This document shows, one piece after another, positions 33,335-40,667 of a stretch of DNA of 64,000 nt. Below the pieces are notes generated by a model. It did not search any database. It worked only from the letters and a program-made list of their open reading frames with translations, and was not told the DNA's origin. The stretch comes from Haloglomus salinum (GTDB taxonomy: Archaea; Halobacteriota; Halobacteria; Halobacteriales; Haloarculaceae), in assembly GCF_024298825.1 (NCBI RefSeq), contig NZ_CP101153.1, forward strand, positions 4,030,001 to 4,094,000. Direction: 5' to 3'. Each line of letters starts with the position of its first letter. Position 1 is the stretch's first letter. Position numbers and translations under genes: made by a program.

Positions 33335-33341
33335 GAGGTGA
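33335..33341 (+). promoter_or_regulatory. Shine-Dalgarno site deciding the ATG at 33347
   Basis: GAGGTGA, 5 bases before ATG 33347. It overlaps the in-frame GTG at 33338, arguing against that earlier start. Confidence 0.7.
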
Positions 33342-33346
33342 ACACA

Positions 33347-34960
33347 ATGAGCAAGACTCCGAACCACGGCTACAACGTTCCGCAGAAGGGCGCGAAGAAC
33401 TGGCACAAACCGCTGAACGACAACTTCCGGCAGTACGACATCGACATCGAGGTCCGCGACGCCGCGTCCAACCGCGGGAACTACACGCCCAAGCAGGGCG
33501 CGAAGTTCCTCGCGACCGACCTCGGCGTGGTCTACCTGGGCGATGGGTCGAACTGGCTCCCGATGCTGGCGCTGTCGCGGCTCCGGACGCCTGCGACGAC
33601 GGGCGCCGCGGCTAACCTGATCGCCGGCCACCCGGGCAACAGCGTCGCGAGCGGCATCAGCGGCGCGACGGTCGCCGGCGGTGGCTTCGACGACGGGAAC
33701 ACGGTCGAGCCCAACGAGGTGACGGCCCCCTTCGGGACCGTTGGCGGTGGTCGCGGGAACGCCGCCGGCGCCGAGAACGCCACGGTCGCGGGCGGCGAGG
33801 CCAACTCAGCCAGCGGCCAGGACGCGAGCGTCGGGGGCGGCACCTCGAACGTCGCCTCCGGGCAGCACGCCACGGTCGGCGGCGGCGACCTCAACCGGGC
33901 CACCGGCCAGGATGCCATCGTCGCGGGTGGGATGCGCAACGAGGCCACCAACCAGTGGTCGACCGTCGGCGGCGGGAACAACAACGTCGCGAGCGCCGGC
34001 AACTCGACCATCGCCGGCGGCTCGAAGAACACCGCCGAGTTCGACGCGGCGACCGTCGCGGGCGGCTACGACAACACCGCGAAGTACACCGCCACCGTTG
34101 GTGGCGGGGCCGAGAACAGCGCCGGCGGCGACCACTCGACCGTCGGCGGCGGGGAGAAGAACACCGCCAGCGCGGAGTACACGACCGTCGGCGGCGGCGG
34201 ACGGAACGAGGCCACCGACAAGATGGCCACCGTCGCCGGGGGCGTCGGCAACACCGCGGACAGCACCGGGACCGTCGGCGGCGGCCTCGGGAACTCGGCG
34301 GGCTACGTCGCCACCGTCCCAGGGGGGCGGAACAACGCGGCCAACGGGAGCTTCTCGTTCGCCGCTGGCCGGCAGGCGACCGCCGACGGCGACGGGAGCT
34401 TCGCCTGGGGCGATAGCACCCAGCGGAGCGTCACGGCCTCGCGGGCGGACCAGTTCCTGGTCCAGGCCGGCGGCGGTGTGACCGTCTTCTCCAGCAGTGA
34501 TGCCTCCACGGGTGCGGAACTCCCCCCCGGCGGCGGCTCCTGGTCCTCGCTGAGCGCGAGCTCCGCGAAGACGAACATGCAGCCGGTCGACCCCGGCGCG
34601 GTCCTGGACCGGGTCGCGGACCTGGATGTCAGTCGGTGGGAGTACGACAGCCAGGAGGACGCCACCCACATGGGCCCGATGGCCGAGGACTTCCACGACG
34701 CGTTCGGGCTCGGTGCCGACCGCGACCGCATCGCCACCGTCGACGCCGACGGCGTCGCGCTGGCAGCCATCAAGGGCCTCGACCAGCGGGTGGACGACTG
34801 CGAGGCGCGTGTCGCGGACCTCGAACGCGAGGTCGAGAGACGCGACGAGCGCATCGCGGACCTGGAGGCCACGGTCGCGGAACAGTCGTCGGCACTCTCG
34901 GACCTCCGCGACGAGGTCGCCGACCTCCGCGAGACGGTCGGCGAAACGGACGCGGCGTGA
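33347..34960 (+). CDS. Trimeric fibre-like protein: YadA-head-type repeats, S74-like chaperone, coiled coil
   Basis: A 537-residue protein without signal peptide. Residues 1-80 are a hydrophilic head domain (NYTPKQGAKF, LGDGSNWLP). Residues 108-355 hold about 14 repeats of 14-15 residues of the form TVGGGxxNxAxGxxA, the left-handed beta-roll motif of YadA-type heads and phage fibres, closed by FAAGRQATADGDGSFAWGDS. Residues 400-480 resemble the peptidase S74 (endosialidase) intramolecular chaperone: SSAKTN for the SDxxxKxN core, MGPMAEDFHDAFG, and VDADGVALAAIKGL. Residues 480-532 are a heptad coiled coil (VADLEREVERRDERIADLEA). Trimerisation and self-cleavage before the Ser are known for the family; here they are inferred. 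It is last in the cluster after two lipoproteins. No other phage genes lie nearby. Confidence 0.85.
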   Translation: MSKTPNHGYNVPQKGAKNWHKPLNDNFRQYDIDIEVRDAASNRGNYTPKQGAKFLATDLGVVYLGDGSNWLPMLALSRLRTPATTGAAANLIAGHPGNSVASGISGATVAGGGFDDGNTVEPNEVTAPFGTVGGGRGNAAGAENATVAGGEANSASGQDASVGGGTSNVASGQHATVGGGDLNRATGQDAIVAGGMRNEATNQWSTVGGGNNNVASAGNSTIAGGSKNTAEFDAATVAGGYDNTAKYTATVGGGAENSAGGDHSTVGGGEKNTASAEYTTVGGGGRNEATDKMATVAGGVGNTADSTGTVGGGLGNSAGYVATVPGGRNNAANGSFSFAAGRQATADGDGSFAWGDSTQRSVTASRADQFLVQAGGGVTVFSSSDASTGAELPPGGGSWSSLSASSAKTNMQPVDPGAVLDRVADLDVSRWEYDSQEDATHMGPMAEDFHDAFGLGADRDRIATVDADGVALAAIKGLDQRVDDCEARVADLEREVERRDERIADLEATVAEQSSALSDLRDEVADLRETVGETDAA

Positions 34961-35103
34961 GCTATCACCCCCGCTGCCCATCTCGGCCCTCCCACGACCC
35001 GCCTACCGGACGACCGGACACACTGGCTGCGCCTGAAATACTGGGTGTCCCAGCCATGAGTCCTTGATGCATATTGAACATTCTTGTCTAGTTATTCTGC
35101 AGT

Positions 35104-35142
35104 TATTACGATTATTCCGGATATATTCCAGCCTATTACGAT
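35104..35142. repeat. Short direct repeat in AT-rich spacer
   Basis: TATTACGAT occurs at 35104-35112 and 35134-35142, 30 bp apart, in an AT-rich stretch (35030-35150) between convergent genes. Possibly termination-related; no function visible. Confidence 0.4.
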
Positions 35143-35176
35143 AGGAGCGGAAAATCGGACGGGGTGAAACGGAGCT

Positions 35177-36820
35177 CTACAGCTCGCCGCCGCTCTCGAG
35201 CTGGCCGCCGTCCAGTCGCTCCTTGGCCATCTCCTCGAGCTGGAAGCGCTGGACCTTCTGGGTGGCGCTGCGCGGGAGTTCGTCGACGAACCAGATGCGC
35301 CGCGGGTGGGCGTAGGTGGCGACGTGGTCGAGCGTGAACTTCCGGAGTTCCTCCTCGGTCACGTCCGACCCCTCCTCGAGGACGACGAACGCGACGGGTG
35401 CCTCGCCCTTGACAGCATGCGGGGCCGCACAGACACCGGCCTCGGCCACGTCGGAGTGCTCGTAGAGTGCGTCCTCGACCTCGGCGGGGTAGATGTTCTC
35501 CCCACCCGCGATTATCATGTCGTCCGAACGGTCGACCATCCAGAGATAGCCGTCCTCGTCGACGCGCATGATGTCCTCCGTGAGGAAGTAGCCCTCGTCG
35601 TCGAAGACGGCCGCCGTCTTCTCGGGGAGCTTGAAGTAGCCCTCGAAGACGTTGGGGCCCTTGATGGCGAGTTCGCCGGTCGTGTCCTCGCTCTCGAAGT
35701 CGAGGTCCTGGTCCGGGAAGGGGCTGAGCTGGTCGTTCGTCACCTTCGTCTCGCGGGTGTCGGGGTCCACGAGTTTCACGTCGCAGACCTCCAGCACGGG
35801 GCCGATACAGCCCGCGGCCTTGCGGACGCCGTGCGAGGGCTCGATGGTGCCCGCGGGCGCGGTCTCGGTCATCCCCCAGCCCTCGATCATCGGGACCCCC
35901 CAGGCCTCCTCGATGGTCCGGCGGACGTTGTCCGGGAGCGGCGCGGCGGCGCAGTTGACGTAGCGCAGCGCGGAGAGGTCGTACTGGTCCTCGTTGCCGC
36001 GGTACTCCTGCCACATCATCGTGTACATCGCCGGGACCCCGGCCATCGTCGTCACGTCGTGCTCGTCCAGCGCCGTCAACATGTTCTCGGCGTCCGGTTC
36101 GGGCTGGAGGTGCATCGTCGCGCCCTTGTAGAGGTACGTCGACATGATTGCGTTCAGGGCGAAGATGTGGAACAGCGGCAGCACGAGGACGATGGAGTCG
36201 TCGGCGTCGACGGCGAGCCCGCCCTTGGTGTAGGCTTCGACCGCAGAGAGGAGGTTCTCGTGGCTCAGGAGCACACCCTTCGGCTTGCCGGTCGTCCCGG
36301 AGGTGTACGGCTGGCAGGCGATGTCGGAGATGTCACGCTCCGGCCGGTCGAACTCGGTGGGCTGGTCGGTCATCGCCTGCGAGTAGTTGACGATGCCGTC
36401 GTCCGTGACGCCGGGCAGGAGAAGTGTCTCGATGTCGGTCGCACCCGCGAGCTGCTTCGCCTCGTCGGCGAGAACGGGCGAGGCGATGACCACGTCGGCC
36501 TCGGAGTTGTTCACGACGTAGCCGAGCGTGTTCGGGTCCATCCGGAGGTTGAGCGGGACCGCGACCGCCCCCGCGCGGATGATGCCGAAGTACGCCGGCG
36601 GGAACTGGTTCGTGTTCGGAATGAACAGCCCCACGCGGTCGCCGGGTTCGACGCCCTGCTCGACGAGGAGGTTGGCGACCTGGTTGGCCTGCTGGTCGAC
36701 CTCGGTGAAGGAGAGTTCCTGCCCGAAGGAGGTGAAGGCAGTCTTGTCGCCGTACCGGTCCGCGGCCATCGTGGCGACATCGCCGAAGTGGCGCAGCGGT
36801 TCGCCGTTGTGGTGTTCCAT
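35177..36820 (-). CDS. Long-chain fatty-acid/acyl-CoA ligase (AMP-forming)
   Basis: A 547-residue ANL-family ligase that activates a carboxylic acid with ATP to an acyl-adenylate and then a CoA thioester. The AMP-binding signature is YTSGTTGKPKGVLLSHEN (about 170-187). A second core motif reads GWGMTETAPAG, the hinge and A8 region reads DGYLWMVDRSDDMI and is followed by AGGENIYPAEVE, and the catalytic Lys is in PRSATQKVQRF near the end. The whole matches FadD-like enzymes. With the acyl-CoA dehydrogenases and reductase in the window it fits fatty-acid use; chain length specificity is not visible. A promoter is expected in the 129-bp gap upstream. Confidence 0.93.
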   Translation of the reverse strand: MEHHNGEPLRHFGDVATMAADRYGDKTAFTSFGQELSFTEVDQQANQVANLLVEQGVEPGDRVGLFIPNTNQFPPAYFGIIRAGAVAVPLNLRMDPNTLGYVVNNSEADVVIASPVLADEAKQLAGATDIETLLLPGVTDDGIVNYSQAMTDQPTEFDRPERDISDIACQPYTSGTTGKPKGVLLSHENLLSAVEAYTKGGLAVDADDSIVLVLPLFHIFALNAIMSTYLYKGATMHLQPEPDAENMLTALDEHDVTTMAGVPAMYTMMWQEYRGNEDQYDLSALRYVNCAAAPLPDNVRRTIEEAWGVPMIEGWGMTETAPAGTIEPSHGVRKAAGCIGPVLEVCDVKLVDPDTRETKVTNDQLSPFPDQDLDFESEDTTGELAIKGPNVFEGYFKLPEKTAAVFDDEGYFLTEDIMRVDEDGYLWMVDRSDDMIIAGGENIYPAEVEDALYEHSDVAEAGVCAAPHAVKGEAPVAFVVLEEGSDVTEEELRKFTLDHVATYAHPRRIWFVDELPRSATQKVQRFQLEEMAKERLDGGQLESGGEL

Positions 36821-36949
36821 AACAGAGGGAGGAACCGCCGGTCACGGCATAAAGATTGGCGCCCGGCACGGCTGCCGGACTAAAAGCGTCCGGCAGATGC
36901 AGGGCCGAGAAGGTCATCGGAGGGGTGACGGGGACGCGGCATCACCCGC

Positions 36950-37432
36950 TCAGGCAGGGGCCGCGACGAGCAGCACGGCCGCCGTCGCGAACGCACCCAG
37001 TCCGAGGAGGGCGTAGTTGGCGACGGTGTTGTCCGCCCGGGCGATATCGAAGGTGAACGAGTCGGCGGGGAGCGGCCAGAAGAGGTTGACGCCAGCGGGC
37101 GTCAGCATATCCGCGAAGAGGTGCGACCCCACCCCGAGCACGCCGATTCCGGCGCCGAACACCGCCGCACGCGTCGGGCCACCGAGCGGTTGCCACGACC
37201 CCTGGCCGACGGCGTACCCGACCGCTCCCAGTGCCCCGGCGACCAGCGCCAGGAACAGCAGCGAGTGGGTCGGCCCCCGGTGCGGGACGAGCGGGAGGTC
37301 CATGTCCACGTCCGGGAGCGTCGCGAGCGCGAGCACGCCCGCCCCGCCCACGAACGCCAGGAACGGGTCCGCCTGCACGAGGATGTAGCCGACAGGTGCG
37401 TAGACGAGCAACGCCATCCCGTAGTGACCCAT
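36950..37432 (-). CDS. Membrane-bound metal-dependent hydrolase (DUF457/YdjM-like)
   Basis: A 160-residue protein with four or five hydrophobic helices and the family's metal-site motif DVDMDLPLVPHRGPTHS (about 47-63) plus SHLFADMLTPAG. This matches the YdjM/DUF457 group of membrane hydrolases; physiological substrate unknown, possibly phospholipid related. ATG 37432 (MGHYGMALL) is chosen because the upstream frame is Arg-rich and unlike coding sequence. Confidence 0.85.
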   Translation of the reverse strand: MGHYGMALLVYAPVGYILVQADPFLAFVGGAGVLALATLPDVDMDLPLVPHRGPTHSLLFLALVAGALGAVGYAVGQGSWQPLGGPTRAAVFGAGIGVLGVGSHLFADMLTPAGVNLFWPLPADSFTFDIARADNTVANYALLGLGAFATAAVLLVAAPA

Positions 37433-37563
37433 CGCGTACACACCGGCGGTTCGGCGGCTCCGGATTTGAACCTGTGGACGGACCGTCACGCCACCTCGCC
37501 GACCGTCGGGCGACCGTCGGCCGATGCCCACAACTAAACCGCTGCCCACCGTACCGGTCGGCG

Positions 37564-37938
37564 ATGGTCGGGGTCCAGTCGGTGGTGGAGGGAGTGGTGG
37601 AGACGTTCGGTCCCTTCCTCATCCCGGTGACCGTCTTCGCCATCGGAATCGTCGGCTACACCGTCCTGTACCTGGTGAGCCGGCAGTTCCGACCGGATTC
37701 GGAGGAGGGCGTGGTCAACCTCTCGGCCGGGACGCCCGAACGCTCCGCCACCGACAACGACTACGGCGCCAGCACCCGCGGCGTCCGCCCGTACGACGAC
37801 GATGAGGAGGGCGCGACGACCGACGGGACCGAAGCCGACGGTACGGGGCGCTCCGGAGGCGGGAGCAGTGCCGGTACCGGGCCGGAACACGAGGGGGACG
37901 ACGGCCGGACCAGTGACGCCCCCCGGCACAACGACTAA
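37564..37938 (+). CDS. Small single-span membrane protein
   Basis: A 124-residue protein with one membrane helix (about 16-38, FLIPVTVFAIGIVGYTVLYL) and a long acidic, Gly/Ser/Thr-rich cytoplasmic-like tail. No family recognised. ATG 37564 is the start that puts the helix at the N-terminus. It lies 24 bp before the AhpD-like gene on the same strand, possibly one unit. Confidence 0.72.
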   Translation: MVGVQSVVEGVVETFGPFLIPVTVFAIGIVGYTVLYLVSRQFRPDSEEGVVNLSAGTPERSATDNDYGASTRGVRPYDDDEEGATTDGTEADGTGRSGGGSSAGTGPEHEGDDGRTSDAPRHND

Positions 37939-37962
37939 CTCGGTTCCAGACGGAATCGCGGT

Positions 37963-38571
37963 ATGGCTCCAGCCGACGAGACGCCGACGCTCCGGGACAA
38001 CGCGATGACGCGCTTCCCGGTGCCCGACTTCGAGGACCTGCCAGATGACCTCCAGGAGCGAATCACCGAGGAGGCCGACCAGGCCGGCTTCACGCCGAAC
38101 GTCTTCTCCGCGATGGCCCACCGCCCCGAGCAGTTCCGCGCCTTCTTCGGCTACTACGACGCCATCCACGAGAGGAGTTCGCTCGCGCCCGAGGAGATCG
38201 AGATGATAATCGTGGCCGTCTCGGGGACGAACGACTGCTACTACTGCATCGTCGCGCACGGCGCCCTGCTCCGCATCTTCGGCGAGGCACCGCTGCTCGC
38301 GGACCAGATTGCGGCCAACCACCGCCTCGCCGACATCTCGGAGGAGCACCGGGCGATGCTCGACTTCGCGGTGAAACTCACCGAGTCGCCGGGGCGCGTC
38401 GACGAGTCCGACCTCGACCGCCTCCGCGAGGCCGGCTTCGACGACGAGGCCATCTGGGACATCGGCAGCGTCGTCGCCTACTACAACCTTGCCAACCGGA
38501 TGGCGCTCATGACGGATATGCGTCCGAACGAGGAGTTCCATACGATGGGGCGCACGCAGAACAAGGACTGA
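37963..38571 (+). CDS. AhpD/carboxymuconolactone decarboxylase-family peroxidase-related protein
   Basis: A 202-residue helical protein of the alkylhydroperoxidase AhpD superfamily. The redox motif is CYYCIVAHG (about 87-95, Cys-x-x-Cys with the following His), matching the uncharacterised peroxidase-related subgroup. Such proteins reduce organic peroxides with a thiol partner. The N-terminal MAPADETPTLRDNAM segment is an extension. Cytoplasmic. No partner reductase is adjacent. Confidence 0.9.
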   Translation: MAPADETPTLRDNAMTRFPVPDFEDLPDDLQERITEEADQAGFTPNVFSAMAHRPEQFRAFFGYYDAIHERSSLAPEEIEMIIVAVSGTNDCYYCIVAHGALLRIFGEAPLLADQIAANHRLADISEEHRAMLDFAVKLTESPGRVDESDLDRLREAGFDDEAIWDIGSVVAYYNLANRMALMTDMRPNEEFHTMGRTQNKD

Positions 38572-38613
38572 AAGGGCCGATTTCATCCCTTCCGGCATAG
38601 CCCTGTTACAGAG

Positions 38614-38635
38614 GTTCGAAATCCCGGATTCGAAC
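38614..38635. terminator. Inverted repeat between convergent genes
   Basis: GTTCGAA (38614-38620) and TTCGAAC (38629-38635) are perfect complements with an 8-base loop. It lies between the AhpD-like gene and the low-GC transglutaminase-like gene, both of which end here. A bidirectional terminator is the simplest explanation. Confidence 0.45.
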
Positions 38636-38672
38636 GTCGGCGAGAAGTAACGCGACTGTGCTCTGTACTGTC

Positions 38673-39320
38673 TCAGGAATAGATATCCTCTCCGATATGA
38701 GTTCGGTTGCCGTCGAAGGCTGCATCTACGCCACTCAGATGGTTGCTCCAGCCCCAAGAGCCATCAGAGTACTTCTCTACAAATCCCTCGGCCGCCAGAT
38801 TCTGTATGTCTCCGATATGATCACTATACTCCGTGTCCATCGGATAGAACAGGATATCATCCCAGGAGTAGTTTCGTGAGATCTGTCCCCAATCGATACC
38901 GTTGCTCGAATAGAAACTTCGGAGCCCCTCCTGGATACCGGTACTACTCAGTCCTTCGCTCTCAGGGAATCCGACCTCGATCAATGCGTGAACTCGGTCG
39001 TACTGAGGGCTTTCAACGTTCACAATCCGCCACGGATACCCGTAGCTGGAGAAAATCGAGGCCGCCAAGATGCATTGGTCGCCGCACCTCCCTCCGCGCT
39101 CCCACGTTGTTCTCGGCTCCCGGTATCCCTCATGTTGGTCATAATAACTGACCTGAGTACGAATGTAGTTATGAACGGCTCCTGCAAAATAGGCCCAATG
39201 CTCCGCTTCATCCGAGTAGTCCATCCGGTACTGTTCGAAGATGTGCTCCCCCAGGTCTCGGATGTCCGCCTCGATATACTCGATATACCCGCGGAGGTCC
39301 TCGGTCGTCCACTCGGTCAT
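38673..39320 (-). CDS. Transglutaminase-like protein, low GC
   Basis: A 215-residue protein with a transglutaminase-like (papain fold) core: catalytic Cys in GGRCGDQCILAAS (about 82-94), His in VHALIEVGF, and an acidic residue in YPMDTEYSD. The N-terminal 75 residues are helical with many Tyr and Glu. GC content is clearly below the neighbouring genes, and codons such as ATA and AGA are used, which points to recent transfer. It has its own leaderless promoter. Cytoplasmic, no signal. Reaction (peptidase, amidase or crosslinking) unknown. Confidence 0.78.
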   Translation of the reverse strand: MTEWTTEDLRGYIEYIEADIRDLGEHIFEQYRMDYSDEAEHWAYFAGAVHNYIRTQVSYYDQHEGYREPRTTWERGGRCGDQCILAASIFSSYGYPWRIVNVESPQYDRVHALIEVGFPESEGLSSTGIQEGLRSFYSSNGIDWGQISRNYSWDDILFYPMDTEYSDHIGDIQNLAAEGFVEKYSDGSWGWSNHLSGVDAAFDGNRTHIGEDIYS

Positions 39321-39345
39321 CGTAGCATAAGCATCCGTGTATGTC

Positions 39346-39351
39346 GATAAA
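39346..39351 (-). promoter_or_regulatory. TATA box of the transglutaminase-like gene
   Basis: TTTATC on the minus strand (within TTGTTTATCGAC) lies about 28 bp upstream of ATG 39320, the spacing expected for a leaderless haloarchaeal transcript. Confidence 0.6.
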
Positions 39352-39446
39352 CAATTTTCCACAGGTCGGCCGAGCGGAAGGCAGCGAATCACTCTCCGGA
39401 CGAATGGAGCCACAGAGACCGGACTGGTTGGAACCTCTGCGCCAGG

Positions 39447-39932
39447 TCAGGCCACCAGCAGGAACCCGACCAGCATCGCCCCCGTCACGACCAGTTGTGC
39501 GAGCGCGCTCCCGAGGACCGCGACGGTGGCCGTGCCGGCCGCGCGGAGCGACCCGCGAGGGTCACCCGACCCCCGGAGTTCGAGCAGGAACACCGTGCCG
39601 GCGACGCCGACGACGACGCCGAGCGGGCCGAGGACGAACAGGAGCACGAAGCCGACGACGCCCGCGATGGCCGTCGTCCTGGTCGAGGCGCCGCCCGCCT
39701 TCGCACCCAGCGGGGCCGCGAACCAGTCGGCCGCGAGGCCGAGCAGTCCGAGGGCGACCAGCCCAGCGAGCGCGAGCGTGCCGGGCGTGGTGTAGTCCGT
39801 GGCCCACCAGTAGGACAGGACGCCGGCCAGCGACAGCGCCGGCCCCGGGAGTCCGGGGACGAGACTCCCGAGGATGCCGACGAGCAGGAGCGCGAGCGCA
39901 GCCAGCCACACCGCCTCGACGGTACCCAGCAT
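39447..39932 (-). CDS. DUF456 membrane protein
   Basis: A 161-residue protein with four or five hydrophobic segments, beginning LLLVGILGSLVPGLPGPALS, the defining start of the DUF456 family. Also seen is LGAKAGGASTRTTAIAGVVG. Function unknown. ATG 39932 (MLGTVEAVW) fits other members; an upstream codon at 40007 would add a 25-residue Val/Pro-rich stretch. Confidence 0.85.
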   Translation of the reverse strand: MLGTVEAVWLAALALLLVGILGSLVPGLPGPALSLAGVLSYWWATDYTTPGTLALAGLVALGLLGLAADWFAAPLGAKAGGASTRTTAIAGVVGFVLLFVLGPLGVVVGVAGTVFLLELRGSGDPRGSLRAAGTATVAVLGSALAQLVVTGAMLVGFLLVA

Positions 39933-40118
39933 GGGGACCGACACCGACGGCCCTACCGCGGCGAGGGCGACGGATGCGGGAACGGGAACAGCGGGGAGCG
40001 GGGACACGTGTGCCGTGAAGGTTGCGCGTGGGGCGGCTTACGTCCCGTGGTCGGTGGGGCGCGTTTCAGCGTTCCGAACAGGACGCGCCCTTATGCCCGG
40101 ATGGAACGGTTCTCGACC

Positions 40119-40646
40119 ATGGACGATACGTACCGCTCCACCGTGGGCGTCGTGGCACTCGCGGTCCTGCTCGTCGCCGCGGGGTGTGGGCAGGTCATCG
40201 GCGGCGGACCGGCGGGGCCCCAGTACCAGGGCGAGGCGAGTGACTACCTCCTCACGGCGGAGGAGGTCGGCGACGGCTGGACGGAGAACGTGACCCGCGA
40301 CCCGAACATCAACTCCTCGCGGATCGAGTCCGGGCGGGTCATCGAACTGACCAACGGGAGCGCCGACCTCCAGATTACGGTGCTCGTGTTCTCCTCGGCG
40401 GCGGACTCGGGTGCGTTCCTCGACGAGCAGCGACAGGCGTACAACGCGAGCGGCCTGAACGCGACCAACGTCTCGCTCGGCGACGAGGGCATCGGTGCGA
40501 CCGTCTCCACCGGGACCTTCCTCGAGGCCCGGCAGGACAACGTCTACGTGCAGGTCGTCGGCAACGTCCAGCCGAAGACCGCGGAGGGGTACGTCGAGGC
40601 GCAGTTCGAGAAACTCCGGGTCGCGGGCGGGTCCGACGACGAGTAA
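40119..40646 (+). CDS. Small lipoprotein
   Basis: A 175-residue protein with a Sec-type signal (VVALAVLLVAAGC, lipobox VAAGC) and a beta-rich domain (YLLTAEEVGDGW, DLQITVLVFSSAADSGAF) typical of small haloarchaeal lipoproteins with unknown function. ATG 40119 (MDDTYRS) is chosen; ATG 40101 would add six residues. It converges with tmcA, 21 bp apart. Confidence 0.8.
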   Translation: MDDTYRSTVGVVALAVLLVAAGCGQVIGGGPAGPQYQGEASDYLLTAEEVGDGWTENVTRDPNINSSRIESGRVIELTNGSADLQITVLVFSSAADSGAFLDEQRQAYNASGLNATNVSLGDEGIGATVSTGTFLEARQDNVYVQVVGNVQPKTAEGYVEAQFEKLRVAGGSDDE

Positions 40647-40667
40647 TCGCGGCGAGCCGTCCCTTCC

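Noticed and set aside
33347-34960. The fibre gene as part of a provirus or tailocin
   Set aside because: No capsid, terminase, sheath, baseplate, integrase or attachment site is seen on either side; neighbours are lipoproteins and ordinary metabolism genes.
37442-37468. GGTTCAAATCC on the minus strand, like a tRNA B-box
   Set aside because: The bases before it do not form a T-stem with those after it, and no matching acceptor or anticodon arm exists within 100 bp. Could be a chance match or a tRNA-derived scar; not supported as a tRNA.
38614-38635. GTTCGAATCC-like sequence on the minus strand, another B-box look-alike
   Set aside because: No T-stem or cloverleaf can be formed; it is part of an inverted repeat between convergent genes.
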